Source: Vogesella alkaliphila (GTDB lineage: Bacteria; Pseudomonadota; Gammaproteobacteria; Burkholderiales; Chromobacteriaceae). Taken from it: 32,731 bases of DNA. Shown here one piece after another: positions 1-10,216 of this stretch. The notes beneath the pieces are model-generated. The model was not told the DNA's origin. It worked only from the letters and a program-made list of their open reading frames with translations, and ran no database searches. Position 1 is the first letter of the stretch; the number at the start of each line of letters is the position of its first letter. The stretch is taken from positions 230,236 through 262,966 of the forward strand of contig NZ_BMYW01000003.1 of the NCBI RefSeq assembly GCF_014652475.1, read 5' to 3'. Position numbers and translations under genes: made by a program.

Positions 1-142
1 GTTTTGTGGCATGGCTTGTCAATGGCATGACTTGATACTCCGCCTGCAGAGGATGCTGTAAGCCGCTGATTTCTCTTGTTTTCCCTCCGCTTTGACCCGC
101 CCTAAGTCTTTGTCGCGAAAGGCGAAATGCCACAAATCGATA

Positions 143-171
143 TTGACCGGCTGATGTCGTTTCCCTATAGT
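143..171 (+). promoter_or_regulatory. Putative sigma-70 promoter of the dcw cluster (Pmra)
   Basis: A -35 box TTGACC (143-148) and a -10 box TATAGT (166-171) are separated by exactly 17 bases. Transcription should start near 177-179, about 65 bases before the mraZ start codon. It is the only strong promoter-like sequence I see upstream of the cluster, so it probably drives mraZ and many downstream genes. The call rests on consensus match and position only. Confidence 0.7.
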
Positions 172-180
172 GGCGAAAAG

Positions 181-205
181 TGGGGCAATGTGGGTAATTG
201 TGGGG
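181..205 (+). promoter_or_regulatory. MraZ operator: three TGGGN boxes with 10-base period
   Basis: TGGGG (181-185), TGGGT (191-195) and TGGGG (201-205) are direct repeats separated by 5-base spacers. This is the arrangement known for MraZ binding sites in Escherichia coli. The boxes sit just downstream of the predicted -10 and upstream of mraZ, so MraZ bound here could block initiation or early elongation. Autorepression of the dcw cluster is the expected consequence, inferred from the family. Confidence 0.8.
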
Positions 206-241
206 TGTCGGCGCATTAATTTCAGGTGATGTGACAACAAA

Positions 242-688
242 ATGATCGGCGGCGTAAGTCTTGTCTCTCTCGACAGCAAGGGGCGTCTGGCCATTCCGGC
301 CAAGCACCGGGAGACACTGTTGTCCGCGTTCGGCCATCGCCTGGTGATCACGCTGGAGTCGTCCGAGCACCTGTTGTTGTACCCCGAAGCCAACTGGAAA
401 CCGGTGGAAGAGCGCTTGCTGAAGCTGCCTGCCGCCAACCCGGCCCTGAAGCGCTACCAGCGCCTGATGCTCGGCCACGCCGACCTGCTGGAGATGGACG
501 CCGCCGGCCGCATCCTGCTGCCGGCGCGCCTGCGCGAGCTGGTCAAGCTGGACAAGGACGTGGCGCTGGTGGGGATGGGTAACCGATTTGAATTGTGGGA
601 TGCCGCCCAGTGGGACGAGCAGACCGATGCTGCGCTGGAGCTTGATCCGGCCGAACTGGCGCAGCACCTTGGAGATTTCACACTTTGA
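242..688 (+). CDS. mraZ: Transcriptional regulator MraZ
   Basis: This 148-residue protein matches the usual MraZ length. It has two SpoVT/AbrB-like halves, each carrying the family DxxxR signature: D11-S-K-G-R15 and D86-A-A-G-R90, both followed by a (I/L)P-A segment. MraZ proteins form ring-shaped oligomers that bind TGGGN repeats and regulate the dcw cluster, and such repeats lie just upstream at 181-205. It is the first gene of the cluster. The start ATG at 242 has only a loosely spaced Shine-Dalgarno (AGGTGA at 224-229), which may keep its translation low. Its stop codon overlaps the rsmH start by four bases. Confidence 0.95.
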   Translation: MIGGVSLVSLDSKGRLAIPAKHRETLLSAFGHRLVITLESSEHLLLYPEANWKPVEERLLKLPAANPALKRYQRLMLGHADLLEMDAAGRILLPARLRELVKLDKDVALVGMGNRFELWDAAQWDEQTDAALELDPAELAQHLGDFTL

Positions 689-1644
689 CCGACGCAGTTT
701 TTGTTCACCGCACGGTGCTGCTCGACGAAGCCGTAGAGGCGCTCGCCATCCGCAAGGATGGCGTTTACGTTGATTGCACCTTCGGGCGCGGCGGCCACAG
801 TCGCTTGATTCTGTCGCAGCTGGGGCCGAATGGCCGGCTGATCGCCTTCGACAAGGACCCGGAGGCGATCGCGGTCGCCACCGCACTGGCGGCCAGCGAT
901 GCCCGCTTTACCATCGTGCACAACGGCTTTGCCGCCTTTGCCGCCGAGCTGGACGCGCTGGGCGTGGGCCAGGTCGACGGCGTGCTGATGGACCTGGGGA
1001 TCTCGTCCCCGCAAATTGACGACGGACGCCGCGGTTTCAGCTTCCGTTTTGACGCGCCGCTGGACATGCGCATGGACACCACCCGCGGCCAGACGGCCGC
1101 GCAGTGGCTGGCCACGGCTGACGAGGCGGATATTGCAGAGGTTATCAAGACTTATGGTGAAGAGCGGTTTGCTCGCAAGATCGCAGCAGCCATTGTTGCG
1201 CAAAGGGCTGAACGTCCCCTCGAAACGACGCGTGAGCTCGCTGTGCTCGTTGGGAAAAACGTCCGTACTCGCGAACAGGGTCAGGACCCCGCGACGCGAA
1301 CCTTCCAGGCGATCCGGATCTACATCAACCGCGAGCTGGACGAACTGAAGGAAATCCTGCCGCAAACGGTGGCAAGGTTGGCCGCAGGCGGCCGCCTGGC
1401 GGTGATCAGCTTCCACTCGCTGGAAGACCGCATCGTGAAGAACTTCATTCGCGATGCCAGCACCACCGACAAGCTGCCGTCGTGGGTGCCGGTGCGCGCC
1501 TGCGACATTCCCGAGGCGGCGATCAAGCCGGTAGGCAAGGCGATCCGCTGCAGCGAGGCGGAAGTGGCCGCCAACCCGCGCTCGCGTAGCGCGATCATGC
1601 GGGTGGCGCAGCGCATCGGCGGGCAGTGGCAGGGCACAGAGTGA
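685..1644 (+). CDS. rsmH: 16S rRNA (cytosine(1402)-N(4))-methyltransferase RsmH
   Basis: This 319-residue S-adenosylmethionine-dependent methyltransferase (also called MraW) N4-methylates C1402 in the decoding centre of 16S rRNA. Family landmarks are visible: [13 protein letters not shown] at the N-terminus, the SAM-binding [10 protein letters not shown] segment at 30-39, D-K-D-P near 55, the [11 protein letters not shown] motif, and F-H-S-L-E-D-R near the C-terminus. Translation most likely starts at TTG 685, which overlaps the mraZ stop codon (TTGA), suggesting translational coupling. Second position in dcw is standard for Proteobacteria. Confidence 0.95.
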   Translation: MTDAVFVHRTVLLDEAVEALAIRKDGVYVDCTFGRGGHSRLILSQLGPNGRLIAFDKDPEAIAVATALAASDARFTIVHNGFAAFAAELDALGVGQVDGVLMDLGISSPQIDDGRRGFSFRFDAPLDMRMDTTRGQTAAQWLATADEADIAEVIKTYGEERFARKIAAAIVAQRAERPLETTRELAVLVGKNVRTREQGQDPATRTFQAIRIYINRELDELKEILPQTVARLAAGGRLAVISFHSLEDRIVKNFIRDASTTDKLPSWVPVRACDIPEAAIKPVGKAIRCSEAEVAANPRSRSAIMRVAQRIGGQWQGTE

Positions 1645-1919
1645 GCCTTAACAAGCTGAATGCGGTGCTGCTGCTGCTGTTGATCCTGTGTGCGATGTCG
1701 GTAGTGAGCTCCACCCACGTGGCACGCAAGTTGTACTACGAGCTGGAAAAAGAACAAAAGCTGGCACGCCAGCTGGATGTGGAGTACGGGCAGTTGACGC
1801 TGGAACAGAGCACCTGGGGCGCACACGCGCTGATCGAGAAGACCGCCGCCGCGCGCCTGCAGATGCTGACGCCGAGCCAGCGCCAGGTGCACGTGATCAC
1901 GCCTGAGGGTGTGCGATGA
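1641..1919 (+). CDS. ftsL: Cell division protein FtsL
   Basis: This is a small bitopic divisome protein of 92 residues if translation starts at GTG 1641, which overlaps the rsmH stop (GTGA). An upstream in-frame GTG at 1626 would add five residues but lies inside rsmH. There is a short cytoplasmic tail, one membrane helix at about residues 8-24 ([14 protein letters not shown]), then a charged periplasmic region rich in Leu/Glu/Lys that looks like a coiled coil, as expected for pairing with FtsB. FtsL, FtsB and FtsQ form a complex that activates FtsW/FtsI. Sequence conservation in this family is low, so position between rsmH and ftsI supports the call strongly. Confidence 0.88.
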   Translation: MSLNKLNAVLLLLLILCAMSVVSSTHVARKLYYELEKEQKLARQLDVEYGQLTLEQSTWGAHALIEKTAAARLQMLTPSQRQVHVITPEGVR

Positions 1920-3670
1920 GCCGGGTGTACACGCCGCGCTACCAGCAGAACCTGAAGCCGGCGATGCGGCTGGCACCGGGACGGGTCGCCGTGGTGCTGT
2001 CGCTGCTGGGGATGCTGCTGCTGGCCTTGCTGGCGCGGGCGATCTACCTGCAGGTGGTACAGCAGGATTTCCTGCAGAACCAAGGCGATGCGCGCTTCCG
2101 CCGCACGCTGCTGCTGGAGGCCAACCGCGGCGAGATTACCGACCGCAACGGCGAGCCGCTGGCGATCAGTACCCCGGTGCAGTCGATCTGGGCCAGCCCG
2201 GTCGACATGCAGCTGGATGCGGTACCGGCCGCCAAGCTGCAGCAGCTGGCACGGCTGCTGGAAATGCCGCTGGACGAAGTGAAGCGCAAGCTGTCGGACA
2301 ACAAGCGCGAGTTCGTCTACCTCAAGCGCCAGATCAGTCCGGCACTGGCGCAGCAGGTGATGGCGCTGGAGATTCCGGGGGTGGCGAAGCAGCAGGAGTT
2401 CCGCCGCTACTATCCGGCCGGCGAGATGCTGGCGCACGTGGTCGGCTTTACCGGCGTGGACGGCAAGGGGCAGGAAGGCTTCGAACTGACGCGCGAGAAG
2501 ATGCTCGCCGGCAAGCACGGCAGCCGCACGGTACTGAAGGACCGCCGCGGCCACATCGTGGAAGACCTGGCGGTGATCGAGCCGCCGCGTGACGGCCAGA
2601 CGCTGCAGCTGTCGATCGACAAGCGCATCCAGTACCTCGCCTACCGCGAGCTGAAGGCGGCGATGGAAGTGAACAAGGCGAAAGCCGGCGGCGTGGTGGT
2701 GCTGGACGCCCGTACCGGCGAGGTGCTGGCGCTGGCCAACACCCCGTCGTACAACCCGAACAACCGTGCGGTGCTGGAGCCGGAAATGCGGCGCAACCGC
2801 GCGGTGGTGGACATGTTCGAGCCCGGCTCGACCATGAAGCCGTTCCCGATCGCGATGGCGCTGGATGCCGGCAAGGTGACGCCGGACACGGTGTTCGACA
2901 CCCAGACCTACCGCATCGGTCCGGCCACGGTGCGCGACACGCACCCGAAGCCGGCGATGACGGTGACGCAGATCATCCAGAAGTCGTCGAACGTGGGTTC
3001 GTCGAAGATGGCGGCGATGTTCTCGCCGGAGGACATGTGGACGTTTTACCGGCAGGCCGGCTTCGGGCAAAGCCCGCAAACCGGCTTTCCGGGTGAAAGT
3101 GCCGGCCGCCTGCGCGACTGGCAGAACTGGCGCCCGATCGAACAGGCCACCATGTCGTTCGGTTACGGCGTCTCGGTCAGCCTGTTGCAGCTGGCGCGTT
3201 CGTACACGGTGTTTACCAGTCGCGGCACGCTGTTGCCGGTGTCGTTTACCCGTCTCGGCGCACCGTTGCCGGGCAAGAGCCTGATCAAGCCGGAAACCGC
3301 GAAGAAGATGCGCGACATGATGGTGACGGTGACGGAAGAGGGCGGAACCGCGGTGCGCGCCCAGGTGCTGGGCTACCACGTCGGCGGCAAGTCCGGTACC
3401 GCGCGCAAGCTGGTCGGCGGTGCCTACGCGGCCAATAAGCATATCGGCCTGTTCGTCGGCTTTGCGCCGGCGACCACGCCACGCCTGATCGTGGCGCTGA
3501 TGATCGATGAACCGGGTGCCGGTGCCTACTACGGTGGTGCGGTGGCCGGGCCGGCGTTTTCCAACATCATGGCCGGCAGTTTGAGAATTCTGGGGGTCGA
3601 GCCGGATGCTCCCTCCAACAATACATTGATTCCGGAACACCAGATTTCGGAAGTGCGGGAAGAAACATGA
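1916..3670 (+). CDS. ftsI: Septal peptidoglycan D,D-transpeptidase FtsI (PBP3)
   Basis: This 584-residue class B penicillin-binding protein cross-links septal peptidoglycan. It has a short cytoplasmic tail, one membrane anchor at about residues 24-45, a PBP dimerisation region (about 60-215) and a transpeptidase domain. The three catalytic motifs are present: S305-T-M-K308 (SxxK, nucleophile S305), S357-S-N359 (SxN) and K492-S-G494 (KTG variant KSG, followed by T). The ATG at 1916 overlaps the ftsL stop (ATGA), and the stop overlaps the murE start in the same way. It works with the glycosyltransferase FtsW, encoded downstream. The domain is intact, with no sign of truncation. Confidence 0.96.
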   Translation: MSRVYTPRYQQNLKPAMRLAPGRVAVVLSLLGMLLLALLARAIYLQVVQQDFLQNQGDARFRRTLLLEANRGEITDRNGEPLAISTPVQSIWASPVDMQLDAVPAAKLQQLARLLEMPLDEVKRKLSDNKREFVYLKRQISPALAQQVMALEIPGVAKQQEFRRYYPAGEMLAHVVGFTGVDGKGQEGFELTREKMLAGKHGSRTVLKDRRGHIVEDLAVIEPPRDGQTLQLSIDKRIQYLAYRELKAAMEVNKAKAGGVVVLDARTGEVLALANTPSYNPNNRAVLEPEMRRNRAVVDMFEPGSTMKPFPIAMALDAGKVTPDTVFDTQTYRIGPATVRDTHPKPAMTVTQIIQKSSNVGSSKMAAMFSPEDMWTFYRQAGFGQSPQTGFPGESAGRLRDWQNWRPIEQATMSFGYGVSVSLLQLARSYTVFTSRGTLLPVSFTRLGAPLPGKSLIKPETAKKMRDMMVTVTEEGGTAVRAQVLGYHVGGKSGTARKLVGGAYAANKHIGLFVGFAPATTPRLIVALMIDEPGAGAYYGGAVAGPAFSNIMAGSLRILGVEPDAPSNNTLIPEHQISEVREET

Positions 3671-5157
3671 AAACAAGCTTGATCGACTTGCCTGACTGGG
3701 ACCCTGCCGTGTTGCAGGGTTTGGGCATCGCCATCTCCCGCGTCGAGGCGGACAGCCGCCGCGTGTTTCCCGGCGACGTGTTCCTCGCCTGCCGTGGCGA
3801 GTACAGCGACGGCCGCGACTTCATCGCCGCCGCGCTGGAAAAGGGCGCCGCCGCAGTGCTGTGGGACGACGCCGACGGTTTCCAGTGGAACCCGGCGTGG
3901 CAGGTGCCCAATCTGGCGGTGCCGCAGCTGCGCGAGCGCGCCGGCATCGTCGCCGCCCACGTCTACGGCTACCCCAGTCGCGACATGGCGGTGATCGGCA
4001 TCACCGGTACCAACGGCAAGACCTCGATTTCGCACTGGCTGGCGCAGGCCTACGCGCTCTTGGGCGAGAAGGCGGCGCTGATCGGCACCGTCGGCAACGG
4101 CTTCTACGGCGCGCTGACCGAAACCACCCACACCACTCCCGATCCGATCACCGTGCAGCAGAAGCTGGCGGAATACCGCCGCCAGGGCGCCAGCGTGGTG
4201 AGCATGGAAGTGTCCAGTCACGGCCTCGACCAGTTCCGCGTCAACGGCGTCAACTTCCGCAGCGCGGTGTTCACCAACCTGACCCGCGACCACCTCGATT
4301 ACCACGGCAGCATGGAAGAGTACGGCGCGTCCAAGGCCAAGCTGTTCCACTGGGACGGTCTGCAGCACGCGGTGATCAATGCCGACGACGCCTTCGGTCG
4401 TACCCTGGCCGCCGGCATCGACGCCAGCAAGACCCGCGTGATCAGCTACGGCCTGGAGCAGGGCGACGTGCGCCCGCTGAGCCTTGCGGCCAACCTCGAC
4501 GGCCTGCAGCTGACCGTGACCACGCCGTGGGGCGAGGCCGAGATCAAGAGCCCGCTGCTGGGGCGCTTCAATGCGGCCAACATGCTGGCCTGTCTCGCGG
4601 TGCTGTGCGCCAACGGCGTGAGCCTGGACGACGCCGCACGCGTGCTGGGCAAGATCCAGCCGGCACGCGGCCGCATGCAGCGCATCGGCAGCAGCCTGGA
4701 GCCGCTGGTGGTGGTCGACTACGCGCACACCCCGGACGCGCTGGACAAGGCGCTGGCGACACTGGCCGAGATCCGCCCGGCTGGCGGCAAGCTGTTCTGC
4801 GTGTTCGGCTGCGGCGGCGACCGCGACAAGGGCAAGCGCCCGCTGATGGGCGGCATCGCCGAGCGCATCGCCGACGTGGCGGTGGTCACCAGCGACAACC
4901 CGCGCAGCGAAGATCCGCAGGCCATCATCAATGACATCCTGGCCGGCATGCAGGCGCCGGGCCACGTCGAAGCCGACCGTGCCGCGGCCATCCACTGGGC
5001 GGTCGCCCACGCCCGCGTCGGCGACGTGGTGCTGATCGCCGGCAAGGGCCACGAGGAATACCAGGACATCGCCGGCGTGAAGCAGCCGTTCTCCGATTTC
5101 CGCGTCGCCGAAGACGCGCTGACCGCCTGGGGAGCCAACGATGCTGACGCTGAGTGA
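3667..5157 (+). CDS. murE: UDP-N-acetylmuramoyl-L-alanyl-D-glutamate--2,6-diaminopimelate ligase
   Basis: This 496-residue cytoplasmic Mur ligase adds the third stem-peptide residue. The ATP-binding P-loop is G114-T-N-G-K-T-S120. The DNPR motif at 410-413 (D-N-P-R in V-T-S-D-N-P-R) marks enzymes that add meso-diaminopimelate rather than lysine, as expected for a Gram-negative wall. Further family segments include T-H-T-T-P-D, V-S-S-H-G-L and Y-A-H-T-P-D. The start ATG overlaps the ftsI stop by four bases. The murF start lies inside the last 17 bases, so translation of the two is probably coupled. A copy of the dispersed repeat (4483-4496) is embedded in frame. Confidence 0.97.
   Translation: MKTSLIDLPDWDPAVLQGLGIAISRVEADSRRVFPGDVFLACRGEYSDGRDFIAAALEKGAAAVLWDDADGFQWNPAWQVPNLAVPQLRERAGIVAAHVYGYPSRDMAVIGITGTNGKTSISHWLAQAYALLGEKAALIGTVGNGFYGALTETTHTTPDPITVQQKLAEYRRQGASVVSMEVSSHGLDQFRVNGVNFRSAVFTNLTRDHLDYHGSMEEYGASKAKLFHWDGLQHAVINADDAFGRTLAAGIDASKTRVISYGLEQGDVRPLSLAANLDGLQLTVTTPWGEAEIKSPLLGRFNAANMLACLAVLCANGVSLDDAARVLGKIQPARGRMQRIGSSLEPLVVVDYAHTPDALDKALATLAEIRPAGGKLFCVFGCGGDRDKGKRPLMGGIAERIADVAVVTSDNPRSEDPQAIINDILAGMQAPGHVEADRAAAIHWAVAHARVGDVVLIAGKGHEEYQDIAGVKQPFSDFRVAEDALTAWGANDADAE
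4483..4496 (-). repeat. Dispersed repeat copy inside murE
   Basis: CTTGCGGCCAACCT matches the reverse complement of the motif over 13 of its 16 bases, read in frame as part of the L-A-A-N-L segment. Confidence 0.5.
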
Positions 5158-6514
5158 GGCCGCCCGCATCCTGTCCGGCACACTGGCCGGCAGCGACGCC
5201 CGTTTCCTGCGCGTGGTCACCGACAGCCGTGCGGCGCAGGCCGGCGACCTGTTCGTGGCGCTGAAGGGCGACAACTTCGACGCGCACGACTTCGTGCCGG
5301 ACGTGCTGGCCCGTGGTGCCTACGCGCTGGTACGCCGCGACTTCGCGCCGGCCGCCGGCAGCGTGATCCGCGTCGACGACACTCGCCTGGCGCTGGGCAC
5401 CCTGGCCGCGGCCTGGTGCGCCAGTCTGGACGTGAAGCGTATCGGCATCACCGGCTCCAACGGCAAGACCACGGTCAAGGAGATGGTGGCCGCTATCCTG
5501 CGCGCCCACGCCGGCAACGATGCCGTGCACGCCACCGCCGGCAACTTCAACAACGATATCGGCCTGCCGCTGACGCTGCTGGCGCTGACCCCGGCGCACC
5601 GCTACGCGGTGATCGAGATGGGCATGAACCATTTCGGCGAGATCCGCTACCTCACCGGTCTCGCGCGGCCGCAGGTGGCGTTGGTCAACAACGCCATGCG
5701 CGCGCACCTGGGCGGCGGCTTCGACAGCACCGCCGACATCGCCCGCGCCAAGAGCGAGATTTTCGAGGGGCTCACTGCCGACGGCGTCGCCATCATCAAC
5801 GCCGACGACGCGCAGCAGCCGGTCTTCGCCGCTGCCGCCGGTAACCATCGCCGGCTGAGCTTTGGCTTGTCCGCAGCGGCCAACGTGACCGCCCGCGATA
5901 TCGTCGCCAGCGCGACGGGCAGCCGCTTCGTGCTGGTCTGCCCGCAGGGCGAGCAGGCGATCGAGCTGCCGGCCGCCGGCGAGCACAACGTGCGCAACGC
6001 GCTGGCCGCCGCCGCGGTGGCGCTGGCGCTGGACGTGCCGCTGGCCGCCATCGCCGCCGGCCTGGCCGCCTTTGCCGGCGTCAAGGGCCGCCTGCAGCTG
6101 AAGCAGGCCGCCTGCGGCGCCGCCGTGATCGACGACAGCTACAACGCCAATCCGGATTCGATGAAGGCCGGGATCGACGTGCTGGCCGCCTATCCGGCGC
6201 CGCGCGTGTTCGTGATGGGCCAGATCGGCGAGCTGGGCGATACCGCGCCGGCACTGCACGCCGAAGTCGGCGCCCACGCCCGCGCGCGGGGCATCGAAGC
6301 GCTGCTGTGCCTGGGCGAGCTGAGCCGCCATGCGGCCGCCGCCTACGGCGCCGGCGCCGAGTATTTCGACGACATCGACGCGCTGCTGGCGCGGCTGGAT
6401 GCCGTGGTGACTCCGGCCAGCACGGTGCTGGTCAAGGGGTCGCGCTTCATGCGCATGGAACGGGTCGTTGCCCATCTGGTGACCCCACAACAACAAGAAA
6501 ACGGGAAGGGCTGA
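5141..6514 (+). CDS. murF: UDP-N-acetylmuramoyl-tripeptide--D-alanyl-D-alanine ligase
   Basis: This 457-residue Mur ligase joins D-Ala-D-Ala (made by Ddl, encoded downstream) to UDP-MurNAc-tripeptide, giving the pentapeptide used by MraY. The P-loop is G105-S-N-G-K-T-T111. Other family features are the N-F-N-N-D-I-G-L-P segment, E-M-G-M-N-H, and [10 protein letters not shown] in the C-terminal half. The start ATG 5141 is preceded by GGGAG (5129-5133) within the end of murE, with a 17-base overlap. The next gene, mraY, begins two bases after its stop codon. Confidence 0.96.
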   Translation: MLTLSEAARILSGTLAGSDARFLRVVTDSRAAQAGDLFVALKGDNFDAHDFVPDVLARGAYALVRRDFAPAAGSVIRVDDTRLALGTLAAAWCASLDVKRIGITGSNGKTTVKEMVAAILRAHAGNDAVHATAGNFNNDIGLPLTLLALTPAHRYAVIEMGMNHFGEIRYLTGLARPQVALVNNAMRAHLGGGFDSTADIARAKSEIFEGLTADGVAIINADDAQQPVFAAAAGNHRRLSFGLSAAANVTARDIVASATGSRFVLVCPQGEQAIELPAAGEHNVRNALAAAAVALALDVPLAAIAAGLAAFAGVKGRLQLKQAACGAAVIDDSYNANPDSMKAGIDVLAAYPAPRVFVMGQIGELGDTAPALHAEVGAHARARGIEALLCLGELSRHAAAAYGAGAEYFDDIDALLARLDAVVTPASTVLVKGSRFMRMERVVAHLVTPQQQENGKG

Positions 6515-6516
6515 AC

Positions 6517-7602
6517 GTGCTGCTGTTACTGGCTGAACTGCTGAAGGACCATATCCGGGCGTTCAACGTCCTCAACTACGTCACCCTGCGCGCGGTGATG
6601 GCGGCGCTGACCTCGCTGCTGATCTCGCTGTGGCTGGGGCCGTGGGTGATCGCCAAGCTGACCGAACTCAAGGTCGGCCAGGCGGTGCGCAGCGACGGCC
6701 CGCAGACCCACCTGGTGAAGACCGGCACCCCGACCATGGGCGGCACGCTGATCCTGCTGGCGATGAGTGTCACCACCCTGCTGTGGGCGGATCTTTCCAA
6801 CCAGTACGTGTGGCTGCTGCTGGCGGTGACGCTGGGCACCGGCGCGCTGGGCTTCTACGATGACTGGCGCAAGGTGGTGTACAAGGACCCGAAAGGGGTG
6901 TCCGCCCGCTTCAAGATGGCGTGGCAATCGACCATCGCCATCGCCGCCGGCGTGTTCCTGATCACCACCGCCAAGCTGCCGGCCTCCACCGAGTTCATCA
7001 TCCCGTTCTTCAAGAACGTGATCTACCCGCTGGGCGGCATCGGCTTCTGCGTGCTGACCTACTTCGTGATCGTCGGCACCTCCAACTCGGTCAACCTCAC
7101 CGACGGTCTCGACGGCCTCGCCGCGCTGCCGGTGGTGATGGTGGCCGCCGGCCTGGCCATCTTCGCCTACGTCGCCGGCCACGCGGTGTTCTCCAAGTAC
7201 CTGGGCATGCCCTTCGTGCCGGGCGCGCACGAGGTGGTGGTGTTCTGCGCCGCCATCTGCGGCGCCTGCCTAGGTTTCCTGTGGTTCAACGCCTACCCGG
7301 CGCAGGTGTTCATGGGTGACGTCGGCGCGCTGGCGCTGGGCGCCGCACTCGGCACCGTGGCGGTGATCGTGCGCCAGGAGATCGTGCTGCTGATCATGGG
7401 CGGCCTGTTCGTGGTCGAGGCACTGTCGGTGATGATCCAGGTGGCGTCGTTCAAGCTCACCGGCAAGCGCGTGTTCCGCATGGCACCGCTGCATCACCAC
7501 TACGAACTGAAAGGCTGGAAGGAAACCCAGGTGGTGGTCCGCTTCTGGATCATCACCATGATGCTGGTGCTGGCAGGCCTTGCCACGCTGAAACTGCGCT
7601 GA
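6517..7602 (+). CDS. mraY: Phospho-N-acetylmuramoyl-pentapeptide-transferase MraY
   Basis: This integral membrane enzyme makes lipid I by transferring phospho-MurNAc-pentapeptide to undecaprenyl phosphate. I place the start at GTG 6517, giving 361 residues, close to the E. coli length of 360. It puts the Mg-binding D115-D116 pair (F-Y-D-D-W-R-K) at the same positions as in E. coli and follows GGGAAGGG (6503-6510) with good spacing. The open frame extends upstream into murF, but that extension is not MraY-like. Other signatures are N-L-T-D-G-L-D-G-L and the H-H-H-Y-E motif near the C-terminus. About ten hydrophobic segments are visible. Confidence 0.96.
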   Translation: MLLLLAELLKDHIRAFNVLNYVTLRAVMAALTSLLISLWLGPWVIAKLTELKVGQAVRSDGPQTHLVKTGTPTMGGTLILLAMSVTTLLWADLSNQYVWLLLAVTLGTGALGFYDDWRKVVYKDPKGVSARFKMAWQSTIAIAAGVFLITTAKLPASTEFIIPFFKNVIYPLGGIGFCVLTYFVIVGTSNSVNLTDGLDGLAALPVVMVAAGLAIFAYVAGHAVFSKYLGMPFVPGAHEVVVFCAAICGACLGFLWFNAYPAQVFMGDVGALALGAALGTVAVIVRQEIVLLIMGGLFVVEALSVMIQVASFKLTGKRVFRMAPLHHHYELKGWKETQVVVRFWIITMMLVLAGLATLKLR

Positions 7603-7613
7603 GGAAAGCGACC

Positions 7614-8978
7614 ATGGATCTGGCTAAGCGTCACGTCATCGTTATCGGCCTGGGCGACACCGGCGTTTCCGCCGCGCGCTGGCTGCTGGCGCACGGTGCG
7701 CGGGTGACGATGGCGGACAGCCGCGACAATCCGGCCAATGCGGCCAACGTTGTGGCCGAGCTGGGCGTGCCGCTGCGCCTGGGCGCCTTCGGCGACGCGA
7801 CCTTCGCCGACGCCGACCTGCTGATGGTGAGCCCGGGCGTCAGCATCCGCACCCCGGCCATCGCCGCCTTTGCCGCGCGTGGCGGCGAGGTGGTCGGCGA
7901 CGTGGAGCTGTGGGCGCGCGCCATTGCCGGCCAGGGCGGCAAGGTGATCGCCATCACCGGCTCCAACGGCAAGAGCACCGTCACCAGCCTGGTCGGTCAC
8001 CTGTGCGAGGCCGCCGGGCTGGATACGGTTGTCTGCGGCAACATCGGCCTGCCGGTGCTGGACGCGCTGGCCGCGCGCGAAGCTAGCGGCAAGCAGCCGG
8101 ACGTGTGGGTGGTGGAGTTGTCCAGCTTCCAGCTGGAAACCACGCACAGCCTGCGCGCCGCCGCCGCCACCGTGTTGAACATCTCCGAGGACCACCTCGA
8201 CCGTTACCACGACCTGCTGGACTACGCGCACAGCAAGACCGCGATCTTCAACGGCGACGGCGTGCAGGTGCTGAACCGCGACGACGTGTTCTGCCGCGCG
8301 ATGGCGCGCGCCGGACGGCGGGTGGCGTGGTTCTCGCTGCGCGAGGACGCCGATTACGCATTGCAACAGGCGGATGGCCGTTACCGGCTGGCCGTCGGCG
8401 GTGAACCGGTGTTCGACTGCGCCGACATGCCGCTGCAGGGCCTGCACAACGCGGCCAACGCCTTGGCGGCGCTGGCGCTGTGCGAGGCGATCGGCCTCGC
8501 GCGCGAACAGCTGCTGCCGGCACTGAGCACCTTCCGCGGCCTTGCGCACCGCGTCGAGTTCGTCGCCGAGTTCGGCGGCGTGATGTACATCGACGACTCC
8601 AAGGGCACCAACGTCGGCGCCACCGAGGCGGCGCTGAACGGCATGACCCGCAAGGTGGTGCTGATCGCCGGCGGCGACGGCAAGGGCCAGGATTTCGCGC
8701 CGCTGGCGCCGGCCTGCGCCCGCATCGCCCGCGCGGTGGTGCTGATCGGCCGCGACGCGCCGGCCATCCGCGCCGCGCTGGCCGATAGCGGCGTGCCGCT
8801 CTTCGACTGCGCCACGCTGGAAGACGCGACCCGTGCCGCCGCCAAGCTGGCGCAAGGCGGCGACGTGGTGCTGCTGTCGCCGGCCTGCGCCAGCCTGGAC
8901 ATGTTCAAGAATTACGCGCATCGCGCCCAGGTGTTTGTCGACACCGTCGCGCAGCTGCAAGCGGAGTGCCTGTCGTGA
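7614..8978 (+). CDS. murD: UDP-N-acetylmuramoyl-L-alanine--D-glutamate ligase
   Basis: This 454-residue Mur ligase adds D-glutamate to UDP-MurNAc-L-Ala in the cytoplasm. An N-terminal Rossmann-like UDP-binding segment ([10 protein letters not shown]) precedes the P-loop G116-S-N-G-K-S-T122. The S-S-F-Q-L-E segment and the C-terminal L-S-P-A-C-A-S-L-D motif are typical of MurD. A Shine-Dalgarno GAGGAAAG (7601-7608) precedes ATG 7614. The stop overlaps the ftsW start region. The frame is complete and of normal length. Confidence 0.96.
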   Translation: MDLAKRHVIVIGLGDTGVSAARWLLAHGARVTMADSRDNPANAANVVAELGVPLRLGAFGDATFADADLLMVSPGVSIRTPAIAAFAARGGEVVGDVELWARAIAGQGGKVIAITGSNGKSTVTSLVGHLCEAAGLDTVVCGNIGLPVLDALAAREASGKQPDVWVVELSSFQLETTHSLRAAAATVLNISEDHLDRYHDLLDYAHSKTAIFNGDGVQVLNRDDVFCRAMARAGRRVAWFSLREDADYALQQADGRYRLAVGGEPVFDCADMPLQGLHNAANALAALALCEAIGLAREQLLPALSTFRGLAHRVEFVAEFGGVMYIDDSKGTNVGATEAALNGMTRKVVLIAGGDGKGQDFAPLAPACARIARAVVLIGRDAPAIRAALADSGVPLFDCATLEDATRAAAKLAQGGDVVLLSPACASLDMFKNYAHRAQVFVDTVAQLQAECLS

Positions 8979-10141
8979 TGAACGCCGTGCGCAGCCGCTA
9001 CCAGCACAGCACCGCCATCACCGTGATGGACGAGGCGCTGATGTGGGCGATTGCGCTGTTGCTGTCGGTCAGCCTGGTGATGGTGTTCTCGGCGTCGATT
9101 GCCAACGCCGAGGCCGATCCGGCGACCAACAGCCCGTACTTCTACCTGATGCGCCACATGGTGTTCATGGTGATCGGGCTGTCGGCGGCGGCACTGACCT
9201 TCATGATCCCGATGGCGTGGTGGCAGCAGTACGCGGGCAAGTTTTTCCTGTTCGCCGGCTTCCTGCTGGTGCTGGTGCTGATTCCCGGCATCGGGCGGGT
9301 GGTGAACGGCTCGCGGCGCTGGATCAACCTGATCGTGCTGAATTTCCAGCCGTCGGAGGTGATGAAGCTGGCGGCGGTGATCTACGCCGCCGACTACACC
9401 GTGCGCAAGGCGGCCAAGCTGCACAGTTTCAGCCAGGGCTTCCTGCCCATCCTGATGGCGATCGTGGTGGTGGCCTTCCTGCTGCTGGCGGAGCCGGACT
9501 TCGGCGCGCTGATGGTGGTGATGAGCATCACCATGGGCATCGTGTTCCTCGGCGGCATCAACCTGCGCATCTTTGCCGGGCTGGCGCTGATGGCGGTGGC
9601 GGCGATCGGCCTGCTGATCGTGACCTCGCCGTACCGGGTGAAGCGGGTGCTGGGTTTCCTCGATCCGTGGGAAGACCCGTACGGCAAGGGTTACCAGCTG
9701 TCGCACTCGCTGATCGCCATCGGCCGCGGCGAGTGGCTGGGCGTCGGCCTCGGCGGCAGCATCGAGAAGCTGTTCTACCTGCCGGAGGCGCACACCGACT
9801 TCATCATGGCGGTGATCTCGGAGGAATTCGGTTTCATCGGCATCTGCGTGGTGCTGGGGCTGTATGCGTGGATCGTGCGGCGCGCCTTCCACATCGGCAC
9901 CGAGGCGAAGAAGCTGGAGCGCTACTACCCGTCGCTGGTGGCACAAGGCATCGGCATCTGGCTGGGGATCCAGACCTTCTTCAATGTCGGCGTAAACATG
10001 GGCCTGCTGCCGACCAAGGGCCTGACCCTGCCGCTGATGTCCTTCGGCGGCTCGGCGATGCTGTGCAACCTCGCCTCGCTGGCGGTGCTGCTGCGCGTGG
10101 ATTATGAAAACCGCCGCCTCATGCGCGGTTTCAAGGTTTAA
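8978..10141 (+). CDS. ftsW: Septal peptidoglycan polymerase FtsW (SEDS family)
   Basis: This multi-pass membrane glycosyltransferase polymerises lipid II at the septum together with FtsI. About 387 residues are predicted from ATG 8978; GTG 8975 and GTG 8966 are alternatives. GGAG at 8963-8966 sits 8 bases before GTG 8975, so that codon is also plausible. Around ten hydrophobic helices are visible. SEDS-family segments include S-R-R-W-I-N, F-Q-P-S-E, the A-E-P-D-F-G segment, P-E-A-H-T-D-F-I near the periplasmic face, and [16 protein letters not shown] near the C-terminus. It ends 75 bases before murG, and the dispersed-repeat palindrome sits in that gap. Confidence 0.94.
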   Translation: MNAVRSRYQHSTAITVMDEALMWAIALLLSVSLVMVFSASIANAEADPATNSPYFYLMRHMVFMVIGLSAAALTFMIPMAWWQQYAGKFFLFAGFLLVLVLIPGIGRVVNGSRRWINLIVLNFQPSEVMKLAAVIYAADYTVRKAAKLHSFSQGFLPILMAIVVVAFLLLAEPDFGALMVVMSITMGIVFLGGINLRIFAGLALMAVAAIGLLIVTSPYRVKRVLGFLDPWEDPYGKGYQLSHSLIAIGRGEWLGVGLGGSIEKLFYLPEAHTDFIMAVISEEFGFIGICVVLGLYAWIVRRAFHIGTEAKKLERYYPSLVAQGIGIWLGIQTFFNVGVNMGLLPTKGLTLPLMSFGGSAMLCNLASLAVLLRVDYENRRLMRGFKV

Positions 10142-10149
10142 AGAGTCAC

Positions 10150-10173
10150 GTTGCGGCCAACGTTGGCCGCAAC
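10150..10173. repeat. Perfect 24-bp palindrome made of two inverted copies of the dispersed repeat
   Basis: GTTGCGGCCAAC (10150-10161) is followed directly by its reverse complement GTTGGCCGCAAC (10162-10173). Each half matches the right-hand part of the GCAAGGTTGGCCGCAA motif found elsewhere in the window. It lies in the 75-base ftsW-murG gap, just after the ftsW stop. There is no T-tract, so it is not an ordinary intrinsic terminator. Confidence 0.8.
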
Positions 10174-10216
10174 GGCAATGAATAACCGGCAGGTCCGGAG
10201 CAAGAGAAAGCAAGAG

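Noticed and set aside
1-142. A possible gene end or small RNA upstream of the mraZ promoter
   Set aside because: I found no recognisable protein, terminator T-tract or convincing promoter in these bases. A weak TTTGT/ACAAA pairing (about 110-136) is too slight to call.
6307-6516. Upstream extension of the mraY frame
   Set aside because: It overlaps murF, does not look like MraY, and GTG 6517 has a strong ribosome site and gives family numbering.
8966-8977. Longer FtsW start at GTG 8966
   Set aside because: GGAG at 8963-8966 would overlap that codon and could not serve as its ribosome site; GTG 8975 or ATG 8978 fits better.
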